Of a stretch of DNA of 19,148 bases, positions 1 to 7,661 are shown in pieces. Position 1 is the first letter of the stretch; every line of letters begins with the position of its first letter. The stretch is taken from contig CANQMY010000008.1 of NCBI GenBank assembly GCA_947625075.1, positions 1-19,148 on the forward strand, in the 5' to 3' direction. The translations under genes and the position numbers were made by a program. This DNA is from an uncultured Clostridia bacterium. Lineage in GTDB: Bacteria > Bacillota > Clostridia > TANB77 > CAG-508. The notes beneath the pieces are model-generated. The model searched no databases. It was not told the DNA's origin and worked only from the letters and a program-made list of their open reading frames with translations.

Positions 1-594
1 GAAAGTGGATATTTTCATAGATATATGCTTTCAGATGGAAAAGCAAATCAAAGTTTAACAAAAGCTACTGGAGAAGAGGATTATCCAAATACAAGAATAT
101 TAGATACTTATAGTTTAGAATTTTTAGACTTACCAAATAATTATTCAGAAAAAGACTTAAAAAAAGCAATTATTTCAAATATGAAAGATTTTATATTAGA
201 AATAGGAAAAGATTTTACTTTTGTAGGAGAAGAATATAGAGTACAAGTTGGTGGACAAGACTTTTTCATAGATTTACTGTTCTATAATAGAGCATTAAGT
301 TGTTTAGTAGCATTTGAATTAAAAATAGGTGATTTTCAACCAGAATATATATCAAAAATGGATTTTTATTTAGAGGCATTAGATAGACAGGAGAAAAAAG
401 AAAATGAGAATCCAAGTGTAGGAATAATTTTATGCAGTGGTAAAAATGAACAAGTTGTAGAATATGCAATGAGTAGAACAATGTCACCAACTATGGTATC
501 ACAATATACTTTAAAATTAATTGATAAAAAACTTTTAGAAAATAAATTAAAAGAAATAAGTGATATGGTAGAAGAAAATAATAATAAAAAGTAA
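1..594 (+). CDS. DUF1016/YhcG-like PDDEXK nuclease family protein, C-terminal part (5' truncated)
   Basis: The reading frame is open from base 1, so the gene begins outside the window; the ATG at 25 is internal. The visible 197 residues match the C-terminal nuclease half of the DUF1016 (YhcG) family: an 'LEFLDL' lead-in, 'DFTFVG', 'VGGQDFFIDLLFY', 'VAFELKIG', 'PEYISKM' and 'MSPTMVS'. The PDDEXK core residues are visible as Asp91 in FFIDLL and Glu106-x-Lys108 in FELKIG (counting from base 1), so the active site looks intact. Family knowledge: these proteins usually have an N-terminal DUF1016 helical domain and are predicted nucleases, often near restriction or other mobile defence genes. The actual substrate is not known to me. 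It ends in a lysine- and asparagine-rich tail. No terminator hairpin is visible before the next gene. Confidence 0.85.
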   Translation, partial: ESGYFHRYMLSDGKANQSLTKATGEEDYPNTRILDTYSLEFLDLPNNYSEKDLKKAIISNMKDFILEIGKDFTFVGEEYRVQVGGQDFFIDLLFYNRALSCLVAFELKIGDFQPEYISKMDFYLEALDRQEKKENENPSVGIILCSGKNEQVVEYAMSRTMSPTMVSQYTLKLIDKKLLENKLKEISDMVEENNNKK

Positions 595-612
595 AAAATA
601 TAATTTTATTTA

Positions 613-621
613 TGATATAAT
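613..621 (+). promoter_or_regulatory. Extended -10 promoter for the S51 peptidase-ispH-alr operon
   Basis: TGATATAAT is a perfect extended -10 (TGn followed by TATAAT) in the gap after the nuclease gene, about 100 bases before the next start. No good -35 hexamer is present 17 bases upstream (A-rich only), which is tolerable for an extended -10 element. AT-rich DNA yields chance matches, so support is moderate. Confidence 0.5.
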
Positions 622-721
622 CTGCATTAAATGTAATGAGGTTATATATTTTAACCCAAAAAACGGACAAATTCCTAAATATAAAGGAAAACAAGAATTT
701 TTGAATAAGGAGAATATATTT

Positions 722-1345
722 ATGAAATTATATTTATCATCATACAAGCTAGGAAATAAGACAGAATTTTTAAAGAAATGGATAGAAGAAAATGATAATT
801 CTATTGTTTTAATTACAAGTGCAAGAGATGCAAAAGAACAAAATGATATTGAAAAACAAAAAATTAAAGATAATATAAAAATGCTTGAAAATATTGGATT
901 TAAGGTAACGAAAATATCATTAAAGAAATATTTTAACAAGAAAGCGGAATTAAAAGAAATATTGAAACAATATCATGCTTTTTGTGTTATTGGTGGCAAT
1001 GTTTTTGTATTAAGACAAGCTATGAAACTAAGTGGATTTGATGAATATATAAAAGAAATATCAAATGAAGAAGAATATTTATATATAGGATATAGCGCAG
1101 GAAGCTGTGTATTATCACCAACATTAAAATGTTTGGATTTAGTTGATGAACCTATTAATCCTTATAATGATGAACCTGTAATATATTATGGAATAAATTT
1201 GATTAACTATGTTTTTGTACCTCACTATAAATCTAATCACAAAGAAAGCGAAAGAATTGATAATGCTGTAATAGAACTTAACAAAAGCAAAATAAAATAT
1301 AAAACATTTAGTGATGGAGATGTAATAATAGAAGATACAAAATAG
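722..1345 (+). CDS. Peptidase S51 family protein (dipeptidase E-like)
   Basis: A 207-residue protein with the peptidase E fold signature. The nucleophile elbow is GYSAGS with Ser125; 'VIGGNVFVLRQ' (89-99) is the family's glycine-rich 'GGN' motif; and 'VPHYKSNH' (166-173) carries the probable catalytic His168. Known members are cytoplasmic serine peptidases, for example Asp-X dipeptidase PepE and cyanophycinase relatives; the exact substrate cannot be read here. I chose the ATG at 722 because AAGGAG lies at 707-712 with a 9-base gap. A TTG at 701 in the same frame would overlap that site. The frame stays open well upstream of 701, but without a usable start. The stop codon sits 12 bases before ispH and overlaps its ribosome binding site, so the two genes are probably co-transcribed. 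Confidence 0.8.
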   Translation: MKLYLSSYKLGNKTEFLKKWIEENDNSIVLITSARDAKEQNDIEKQKIKDNIKMLENIGFKVTKISLKKYFNKKAELKEILKQYHAFCVIGGNVFVLRQAMKLSGFDEYIKEISNEEEYLYIGYSAGSCVLSPTLKCLDLVDEPINPYNDEPVIYYGINLINYVFVPHYKSNHKESERIDNAVIELNKSKIKYKTFSDGDVIIEDTK

Positions 1346-1357
1346 GAGAGTTTAATA

Positions 1358-2215
1358 ATGGATATAATTATAGGTAAAACTGCTGGATTTTGTTATGGTG
1401 TTAAAAGAGCTGTAGAAGGTGCAATGAATGAGGCAATGGAACATACTGAACAAATCTATTGTTTAGGTGAATTAGTACATAATAGACAAGTTATAAATAA
1501 GTTAGAAAATTTAGGAATAAAATTTATTGAAAAAATAAATGATTCAAATGGTATTACAATTATTCGTGCTCATGGAATTCCAAAAGAAATATATAATATA
1601 GCAAGAGAAAAAAATATAACAATCAGAGATTATACTTGTCCTAATGTTTTAAAAATACATGAGATTGCTAAAAATTTTTCTAATGATGGATATTTTGTAT
1701 TTTTATTAGGAGAAAAAAATCATCCAGAAAACATTGCAACTTTAAGTTATTGTAAAAACTATTTTGTGCTTGAAGACGAAAATGATATTGAACAAGCAAT
1801 TAAAACATTTGAGACTATGAAAATTAATAAATTGCTTTTAATTGCTCAAACAACATATAGTTTAGAAAAGTTTAATAGAATAAAATCAGTTCTTGATAAT
1901 AAAATTGGAAAAGATATAAATTTTGTTGTTAAAAATACTATATGTAAAGCAACAGAATTAAGGCAAAAAGAAACAGAAGAATTATCAAAGAATGTTGATA
2001 CAATGATTATCATTGGAGGCAAAAATAGTTCAAATACAAAAAAGTTATATGATATTGCTAAAAATAATTGCAATAATTCTATTTTAATTGAGACAGCTTA
2101 CGATTTGAAAAATGATGTAGATAATATTAAAACTAAAAATAAAGTAGGAATTATGGCGGGAGCATCTACTCCTCAAGATAGTATTGATGATGTTGTTCAA
2201 TTATTAAAAAATTGA
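1358..2215 (+). CDS. ispH: 4-hydroxy-3-methylbut-2-enyl diphosphate reductase
   Basis: IspH (LytB) carries out the last step of the MEP pathway, reducing HMBPP to IPP and DMAPP with a [4Fe-4S] cluster in the cytoplasm. All three cluster cysteines are visible: Cys12 in AGFCYGVKRA, Cys94 in DYTCPNV and Cys196 in NTICKAT. Substrate-binding residues are also in place: His41 (ELVHNRQ), His72 (RAHG), His122 with Glu124 (NHPE), the TT pair at 165-166, Ser224-Ser225-Asn226 and the GAST near 268-271. The length of 285 residues is typical of bacterial IspH without the RpsA fusion seen in some Clostridia. The ATG at 1358 follows AGGAGAG at 1344-1350. Its TGA stop confirms that TGA is a stop codon here. 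The next gene follows within 25 bases. Confidence 0.96.
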   Translation: MDIIIGKTAGFCYGVKRAVEGAMNEAMEHTEQIYCLGELVHNRQVINKLENLGIKFIEKINDSNGITIIRAHGIPKEIYNIAREKNITIRDYTCPNVLKIHEIAKNFSNDGYFVFLLGEKNHPENIATLSYCKNYFVLEDENDIEQAIKTFETMKINKLLLIAQTTYSLEKFNRIKSVLDNKIGKDINFVVKNTICKATELRQKETEELSKNVDTMIIIGGKNSSNTKKLYDIAKNNCNNSILIETAYDLKNDVDNIKTKNKVGIMAGASTPQDSIDDVVQLLKN

Positions 2216-2238
2216 AAATAAAAGAGAGGAGTATAAGA

Positions 2239-3297
2239 ATGTATAGAAATACTTATTTAGAAGTTAACTTAGGAAATATAAAATATAATGTAAAAGAATT
2301 GATTAATAGATACAAAGATTATAAATATTTTTTTGGAGTTGTTAAAGCAGATTGCTATGGACATAATGGAATTTCAGTTATAAAAACTATTATAGATGCT
2401 GGATGTAATTATTTAGCTGTTGCAACTTTAGATGAAGCATTAATTATTAGAAAACAAATTAAAGATATTCCAATCTTATGTTTAGGAATTGTTGACATTA
2501 AATATATTTCATTGTGTATAGAAAATAATATAACTATAACTATAAGTAATTTAGAATATTTAAATAAAATTAACATTTATAGTGATAAATTAAAAGTTCA
2601 TATAAAAATTAATACAGGTATGAACAGATTAGGTGTAAATAATAAAACAGAATTTAATAATATATATTCCTTGATTAAGAAAAAGAATTATATACTAGAA
2701 GGAATATATACTCATATATATAATGCAAGTAATGAAGAAGATACATCAATGCAATTTAAACAATTTGAAAATATAACTAATGATATAGACTTAAAAGAGA
2801 TACCAATTGTACATATTACTGCAAGCGAAGCAACTGAATTTTATCCTAAAAAACCTTATGCAAATGGTTGCAGATTAGGAATTTCTATGTATGGTTTAAT
2901 TGATTATAAAGATATTCAATTTAAATCAACCTTTAGTCTTTATAGTGAAGTAATACAAATAAATGAAGTAACAAATGGAACAGTAGGATATAATGGAGCC
3001 TATAAGGTTAATGGAAAAGAAAAGATAGCAGTTGTTCCCATTGGATATGCAGATGGTATAATTAGAAAAAATACAGGAAGAAATGTATATATAAATAATA
3101 AAGAATTTAAAATAGTTGGAAATATATGTATGGATATGTTATTTATTAAAGTTGATGATTCTGTTAAAGTAGGAGATAAAGTTGCAATTATTAAAGATAT
3201 TGATCATATTAAAGAAATTGCAAATTATTTAGATACTATTACTTATGAGGTTATTTGTTCTATTAGTAAAAGAGTTCCAAGAATATATATTACATAA
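2239..3297 (+). CDS. alr: Alanine racemase, PLP-dependent
   Basis: Interconverts L- and D-alanine, supplying D-Ala for peptidoglycan. Fold-type III motifs appear in order: the PLP lysine Lys36 in 'VVKADCYGHNG', 'KINTGMNRLG', 'THIYNAS', 'CRLGISMYG', the catalytic tyrosine Tyr251 in 'GYNGAY', 'VPIGYADG' with Tyr270, 'CMDML' and the C-terminal 'YEVICSISKRVPRIY'. The 19-residue spacing of Tyr251 and Tyr270 matches the Tyr265/Tyr284 pair of the Geobacillus enzyme. At 352 residues it is slightly shorter than usual. I chose the ATG at 2239, which has AGAGAGGAG at 2222-2230. A TTG at 2212 overlapping the ispH stop would add nine unconserved residues. Co-transcription with ispH is likely. VanT-type serine racemase is unlikely because there is no membrane domain. 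Confidence 0.93.
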   Translation: MYRNTYLEVNLGNIKYNVKELINRYKDYKYFFGVVKADCYGHNGISVIKTIIDAGCNYLAVATLDEALIIRKQIKDIPILCLGIVDIKYISLCIENNITITISNLEYLNKINIYSDKLKVHIKINTGMNRLGVNNKTEFNNIYSLIKKKNYILEGIYTHIYNASNEEDTSMQFKQFENITNDIDLKEIPIVHITASEATEFYPKKPYANGCRLGISMYGLIDYKDIQFKSTFSLYSEVIQINEVTNGTVGYNGAYKVNGKEKIAVVPIGYADGIIRKNTGRNVYINNKEFKIVGNICMDMLFIKVDDSVKVGDKVAIIKDIDHIKEIANYLDTITYEVICSISKRVPRIYIT

Positions 3298-3349
3298 AAA
3301 GAAAAATTATATTATTTTGATTTGAATAAATAGATGAATAGGAGAAAAC

Positions 3350-3601
3350 ATGGATATAAAATTTGTAGGAAGTATAATAGATGAGAAACTTAATGAAAAT
3401 GATAAATTCGTTGTATTTACTTTTTATGAACTTAGAATAAAATATAATTTATCTGAGGAAGAAATTAAAAAGTTTTTAAGCTTAAGTAAAAATAGATTTG
3501 AAAATAGTAATTATAAAGTATATTTCACAGGTGATACTTATGAATATAATGGAATAAATAAAATTGTTCAAGATAATGAATTAATGATTGCAATATTATA
3601 G
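3350..3601 (+). CDS. Small hypothetical protein, 83 residues
   Basis: I do not recognise this protein. It starts with a good AGGAG site at 3340-3344 and an ATG a few bases later, and its base composition matches its neighbours, so it is probably a real gene. It has no signal peptide or membrane segment. The predicted order is a short N-terminal strand, a helix near 25-33 ('FYELRIKYN'), a helix near 35-50 with 'SEEEIKKFLSL', then two strands around 'KVYFTGDTYEYN' and a hydrophobic C-terminal strand. That order is loosely reminiscent of a winged-helix domain, but this is only a guess. It lies between alr and the glycosyltransferase cassette, on the same strand, and is likely read from the upstream operon. 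Confidence 0.65.
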   Translation: MDIKFVGSIIDEKLNENDKFVVFTFYELRIKYNLSEEEIKKFLSLSKNRFENSNYKVYFTGDTYEYNGINKIVQDNELMIAIL

Positions 3602-3650
3602 TGTATTGTGATATAAATTATATAATTTAAGTAAATTAAGGTAATATAAA

Positions 3651-5111
3651 ATGAAGGAAAAAATAAAAAGTGAGTATAAAGAAAAAGAAAATTTTTTAAT
3701 TTTTTTTAGTATATTAATTGTAAGTATAATTTTATGTTTTAACTTTATTAGATTTCATACAGTACCAGATACATACTGTATTTTAGCAAGTGAAGATTAT
3801 TATAGTAAAGTATTTTTTGTAAATGGACGATTAGTAACAGGAACATATTTATATATAGGTCAATTACTTAATATACCAGTTGTAGTATTAGCAACTATAA
3901 TGGGAATAATTAGTATAGTATTTTTAACTCTATCAGTATATATATTATATGATGTAATTAAAAATGAAAAAGATAGCGTAATTATTAAAATAATAAAACT
4001 TTTAGGAGCATATCTATTTATATTTAATCCTTTATCAATAGAACATTTTGCATATGTTGAAAGTGGAATAATAATATTTGGAAAATTTCTTTGTATATTA
4101 GCGGCAAAAAAATTAATTATTGATAAAAGAAAAATAATTCCATTTATACTTGTTATAATTGCAGGTATTTGTTATCAAGGAATATTAAATGTATTTATAA
4201 CAACTTCAGTATTATTTATTGTATTACAAAAAGATAAAAAACTTAAACAAAAATTTTGGCAGTTAGTATGGGTTGGATTGATTTCATTAATTACTCTTAT
4301 AGTAGTAATTTTAACAGTAAAAAGTGTAAATAATTTATTAGGAACAGTAGACTCGAGAATAGGTGGACTTAATTCAAATAGAAATTATATATTATTAGCT
4401 TTAAGTGTGTCAAAAAGTGCGATGGAAGCTACTTGGAATTTATTTTCAAAGTATTTCATTCCAACTGTTATTGTAGTTTCAATAATTTTATTTATAACAT
4501 TAATGAGATGTAAAAATATATTAAATTATTTGTTTGTAGTATTAGTTGCTATTTTATCTTGTTCAATTCCACCACTACTTGGTAAGTATATATCAATTGA
4601 AGCTAGAATAATAACATCTGTAGGTTCAATTATTGGAATTTCATTAATTATTTTAGGAAATTCTATTTTAGAAAATGATAAGAATTATAAAAAAATAATA
4701 GTTTTAATTTTTGCAATTATTATATTTGGAATAAACTCATTTAATTATATAAATAATGGAATAATGATATATAATTCTAACAAGTTAGAAGAAGAATATT
4801 TGCAAAATATAGCAGATGTAATTAAACAATACGAAGAAGCTAATAAAATAAAGATAAATAATATTGCATTTTATTATGATAAAGAAAATGAATATACATT
4901 TTTAAATTATCCTAATAACTCTTTTACAATAAAATCAATTTATACTACTTATGCTAGGAGAGATTCGGTACAATATTTCTTAAATGAAAAGTTAACAGAA
5001 GTAAATCCAAGAAAAGATATATTTATATATTTTAGAAATAAAAATTGGACAAGTTTTTCTAAAGAACAATTAATATTTGAAAATGATACAGTTCATATTT
5101 GTGCATATTAA
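3651..5111 (+). CDS. GtrII-like multi-pass membrane glycosyltransferase
   Basis: A 486-residue polytopic protein with about 10-12 hydrophobic segments between residues 14 and 365 and a soluble C-terminal tail of about 120 residues (365-486), probably outside the membrane. After the first membrane segment comes an extracytoplasmic loop with 'HTVPDTY' (Asp40) and 'VNGR' (57-60). This is the arrangement of the Glucos_trans_II (GtrII) family, in which acidic residues in the first outer loop serve catalysis. Family knowledge: GtrII proteins move a sugar from undecaprenyl phosphate to a surface polysaccharide. The GtrB-like enzyme directly downstream would provide that donor. The ribosome binding site is weak (AAGG at 3638-3641). 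A TATAAT at 3621-3626 could be a -10, but it has no convincing -35. The sugar and acceptor are unknown. Confidence 0.72.
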   Translation: MKEKIKSEYKEKENFLIFFSILIVSIILCFNFIRFHTVPDTYCILASEDYYSKVFFVNGRLVTGTYLYIGQLLNIPVVVLATIMGIISIVFLTLSVYILYDVIKNEKDSVIIKIIKLLGAYLFIFNPLSIEHFAYVESGIIIFGKFLCILAAKKLIIDKRKIIPFILVIIAGICYQGILNVFITTSVLFIVLQKDKKLKQKFWQLVWVGLISLITLIVVILTVKSVNNLLGTVDSRIGGLNSNRNYILLALSVSKSAMEATWNLFSKYFIPTVIVVSIILFITLMRCKNILNYLFVVLVAILSCSIPPLLGKYISIEARIITSVGSIIGISLIILGNSILENDKNYKKIIVLIFAIIIFGINSFNYINNGIMIYNSNKLEEEYLQNIADVIKQYEEANKIKINNIAFYYDKENEYTFLNYPNNSFTIKSIYTTYARRDSVQYFLNEKLTEVNPRKDIFIYFRNKNWTSFSKEQLIFENDTVHICAY

Positions 5112-5144
5112 TTATAAAAAATTATATAAAAAGGAAGGAAAAAA

Positions 5145-6080
5145 ATGAAAAAATTATCTATAGTTGTACCAATGTACAATGAAGAGGAAGTTATAGAACT
5201 ATTTTACAAAGAAACGAAAAAAGTTGTAGATGAAGTATCAAAAAAATATGATTATGAAATGCTATTTGTAAATGATGGTAGTAAAGATAGTACTTTAGAT
5301 AAAGTAAAGGAATTAAGAAAAAAAGATAAAAAAATTAGATATATTAGTTTTTCAAGAAATTTTGGAAAAGAAGCGGGAATATATGCAGGACTAAAAAATA
5401 GTAAAGGCGACATAGTAGTTTTACTTGATGCAGATCTTCAGCATGATCCAAAATATATAATAGAAATGCTTAAATATATAGAAGAGGGATTTGACACAGT
5501 TACAACAATAAGAAATAGAAAAGGTGAATCTAAAGTAAAATCTTATTTTTCAGAAAGCTTTTATAAAATAATGAAAGAAGCTAAAGATATAGAGTTAAAA
5601 CAAGGTTCACAAGATTATAGAATGATGACAAGACAAGTTGTTGACTCTATACTTCAAATAAAGGAACATAATAGATTTTCAAAAGGTATATTTTCATGGG
5701 TTGGTTTTAAAACAAAATATATAGAAGTTGAAAATAGAACTAGAGCAGCTGGAAAATCAAAATGGAATTTTAGAAGTTTAGTAAAATATGCAATTGAAGG
5801 CATAACATCATTTACATTAAAACCTCTTAAAATTTCAGTAGTTATAGGTATATTAATATCAATAGTTGCACTATTTTCTGCCATTGCAATAATAATTCAA
5901 ACATTAATACAAGGAAAAGATGTTCCTGGGTATGCATCTATAATAACTACAATTTTATTTATGGGCGGAATTCAATTAATATCAATAGGAATACTATCAG
6001 AATATGTAGGAAAAATTTATTTAGAAACTAAAAATAGACCAGATTATTTAATTAAAGAAAAATCAAAGGATGAAGATTAA
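5145..6080 (+). CDS. GtrB/DPM1-like polyprenyl-phosphate glycosyltransferase (GT2) with two C-terminal membrane helices
   Basis: A 311-residue family 2 glycosyltransferase. The N-terminal catalytic domain shows 'SIVVPMYNEEE' (5-15), 'FVNDGSKDST', 'SFSRNFGKEAG', the metal-binding DAD at 95-97 in 'LLDADLQHDP', 'QGSQDYRMM' with Asp157, and the basic 'GKSKW' motif at 203-207. Two hydrophobic helices follow at about 228-252 and 262-285. This is the architecture of GtrB and related enzymes, which transfer a hexose from a nucleotide sugar to undecaprenyl phosphate on the inner face of the membrane. It has a strong ribosome binding site (AAGGAAGGA) just before the ATG. Its stop codon overlaps the ATG of the next gene (TAATG), implying translational coupling with a membrane glycosyltransferase. 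Which sugar it loads cannot be told. Confidence 0.9.
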   Translation: MKKLSIVVPMYNEEEVIELFYKETKKVVDEVSKKYDYEMLFVNDGSKDSTLDKVKELRKKDKKIRYISFSRNFGKEAGIYAGLKNSKGDIVVLLDADLQHDPKYIIEMLKYIEEGFDTVTTIRNRKGESKVKSYFSESFYKIMKEAKDIELKQGSQDYRMMTRQVVDSILQIKEHNRFSKGIFSWVGFKTKYIEVENRTRAAGKSKWNFRSLVKYAIEGITSFTLKPLKISVVIGILISIVALFSAIAIIIQTLIQGKDVPGYASIITTILFMGGIQLISIGILSEYVGKIYLETKNRPDYLIKEKSKDED

Positions 6081-7645
6081 TGTTAAAAGAGTATAAAGAA
6101 CAAATATCATATTTTATAAAAAGTAAAAAATATTTTATTCCAGTAATAATTGTAACTATATTAAGTTTTGGATATGCAATTACACATGAATCTATTGGAA
6201 TAGATGATTTATGCTTAGATAGATATGCAGGAGGTACATACTGGTTATCTGTAAAAAGATTTGGAATGTGGATTATTTATAACATATTAAACATTAAAGA
6301 ATTTACACCTTTTTGGTTAGATTTCATTGTTGCTATGTTTATGCCTTTAATATCAATAATATTATGTGCTTTTGTTAGAAAAAATTTTAGTAAAATACCA
6401 AAATCAATATGGACTTATACTATTTTTTCATGTGTTTTAATATCTAATCCATTAATAAATCATTTTTATATTTATCAAGCAAGTAATTTATCTGTAGTAG
6501 TATGTAACTTAATGGTTATTTTACTAGAAATATTTATGTATGAACAATATTTCAAAAGTAAGAATAAACACATGTTAAAAACTATGTTATTAGTTGAAAT
6601 AGGATTATTTTTTACACTTTCAACATATGAGTCATGTGCACAAACATATTTGGTATTTGTTTTCTTTATTATATTTTTAAAAACTTTTGAAGAAAAGAAT
6701 AAAAAAGATAATAAACAATTGTTAAAATTTTTTATGTTAAATATAGTGAATTTATTAGTAGGAATTATTTTATACAATGTAATAAATTCATTTATATATT
6801 TAATATTAGAATCAAATGGAATTTTAGAAACGAACCAAGCGTCAAATGGTATAGTATTTTTTACTTCAAATTTTAACAAAGCAAATTCTAGAGCTAGATT
6901 AAATGTAGTTAATAAATTTTTTAATAATCTATTTAAAGATTTTAAGAGTTATTTACCAATTACAATTTTCGGGGTATCTAGTATTATAGTTTTATTAATA
7001 GAAATTGTTAATTTATTTAAAAATCGTAAATTTCTTAGATTTATGTCTTTATTATGTATGATTTTAACTAATTTTATTATTTTAATATTGATACTTCAAA
7101 TATTTTATAGAATTGAATTTTCAATTATAATAACAACAGCATTTTTGTGTGCATACATTTATAATGTTTTCATATCAAAAAGAATTATGAAATATGTTGT
7201 AAGCATTTTAGGAATACTATTAATTATATCACAATCAAAAACATTAAATCAGTATTTTTATAATGATTATAAAAGAAGTGAAAAAGAAAAGACCATAATA
7301 AATAATATAGCGATTAGTATAGTAAATGAATTTGATTTTAAAGAAAAACCAATAGTATTTTATGCAAGTTATAAAAATGGCAGTCTTGTACAAAAATATG
7401 GACGTATAAATGTAGATAATAGCATTTCAATTATTCTTTGGGGATTAAATGCATTTCAAGAATCTCAGACGGAATTAATAAAATATATTAACTATTTTGG
7501 ATATAGTTTTATACAACCAACTAAAGAGCAGGTATATGAAGCAAAGAATGAGTATAATGCACTAAATAGTGTTAAAAAGGATAAGATAGTTGAATTTGAT
7601 AATTATATAGTTGTAAATTTAGATAGATATGATTTATTTAAATAA
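6080..7645 (+). CDS. GtrII family membrane glycosyltransferase
   Basis: A 521-residue polytopic protein in the Glucos_trans_II (GtrII) family. The first outer loop has 'GIDDLCLDRY' with the acidic pair Asp42-Asp43, followed by 'KRFGMWI' at 59-65, the usual position of the family's 'GR' segment. About ten hydrophobic helices run to residue 395, then a soluble tail (about 395-521) resembles in layout that of the gene at 3651, so the two are probably diverged paralogues. Its ATG overlaps the gtrB-like stop by one base, and the ribosome binding site AAAGGA (6065-6070) lies inside the upstream gene. The predicted role is transfer of the lipid-carried sugar to a cell-surface glycan on the outer face. 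An O-antigen target is unlikely in a single-membrane organism; teichoic acid, capsule or another wall glycan is more plausible. Confidence 0.82.
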   Translation: MLKEYKEQISYFIKSKKYFIPVIIVTILSFGYAITHESIGIDDLCLDRYAGGTYWLSVKRFGMWIIYNILNIKEFTPFWLDFIVAMFMPLISIILCAFVRKNFSKIPKSIWTYTIFSCVLISNPLINHFYIYQASNLSVVVCNLMVILLEIFMYEQYFKSKNKHMLKTMLLVEIGLFFTLSTYESCAQTYLVFVFFIIFLKTFEEKNKKDNKQLLKFFMLNIVNLLVGIILYNVINSFIYLILESNGILETNQASNGIVFFTSNFNKANSRARLNVVNKFFNNLFKDFKSYLPITIFGVSSIIVLLIEIVNLFKNRKFLRFMSLLCMILTNFIILILILQIFYRIEFSIIITTAFLCAYIYNVFISKRIMKYVVSILGILLIISQSKTLNQYFYNDYKRSEKEKTIINNIAISIVNEFDFKEKPIVFYASYKNGSLVQKYGRINVDNSISIILWGLNAFQESQTELIKYINYFGYSFIQPTKEQVYEAKNEYNALNSVKKDKIVEFDNYIVVNLDRYDLFK

Positions 7646-7661
7646 ATTAGTGAGGAAATAT

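Noticed and set aside
593..721. In-frame open extension upstream of the S51 peptidase start, with a CxxC-like 'CIKC'
   Set aside because: There is no start codon with a ribosome binding site upstream of the TTG at 701, and the stretch contains the extended -10 promoter. Chance openness or a gene remnant is more likely than coding.
3605..3626. Promoter in front of the first Gtr gene (TATAAT at 3621-3626)
   Set aside because: No -35 hexamer at suitable spacing and no TGn extension; in such AT-rich DNA a lone TATAAT is weak evidence. Kept only as a remark in the gene entry.
6475..6879. 134-codon open frame on the minus strand inside the GtrII gene
   Set aside because: It lies fully within a well-supported membrane protein gene, has no ribosome binding site, and such frames are common opposite AT-rich coding sequence.
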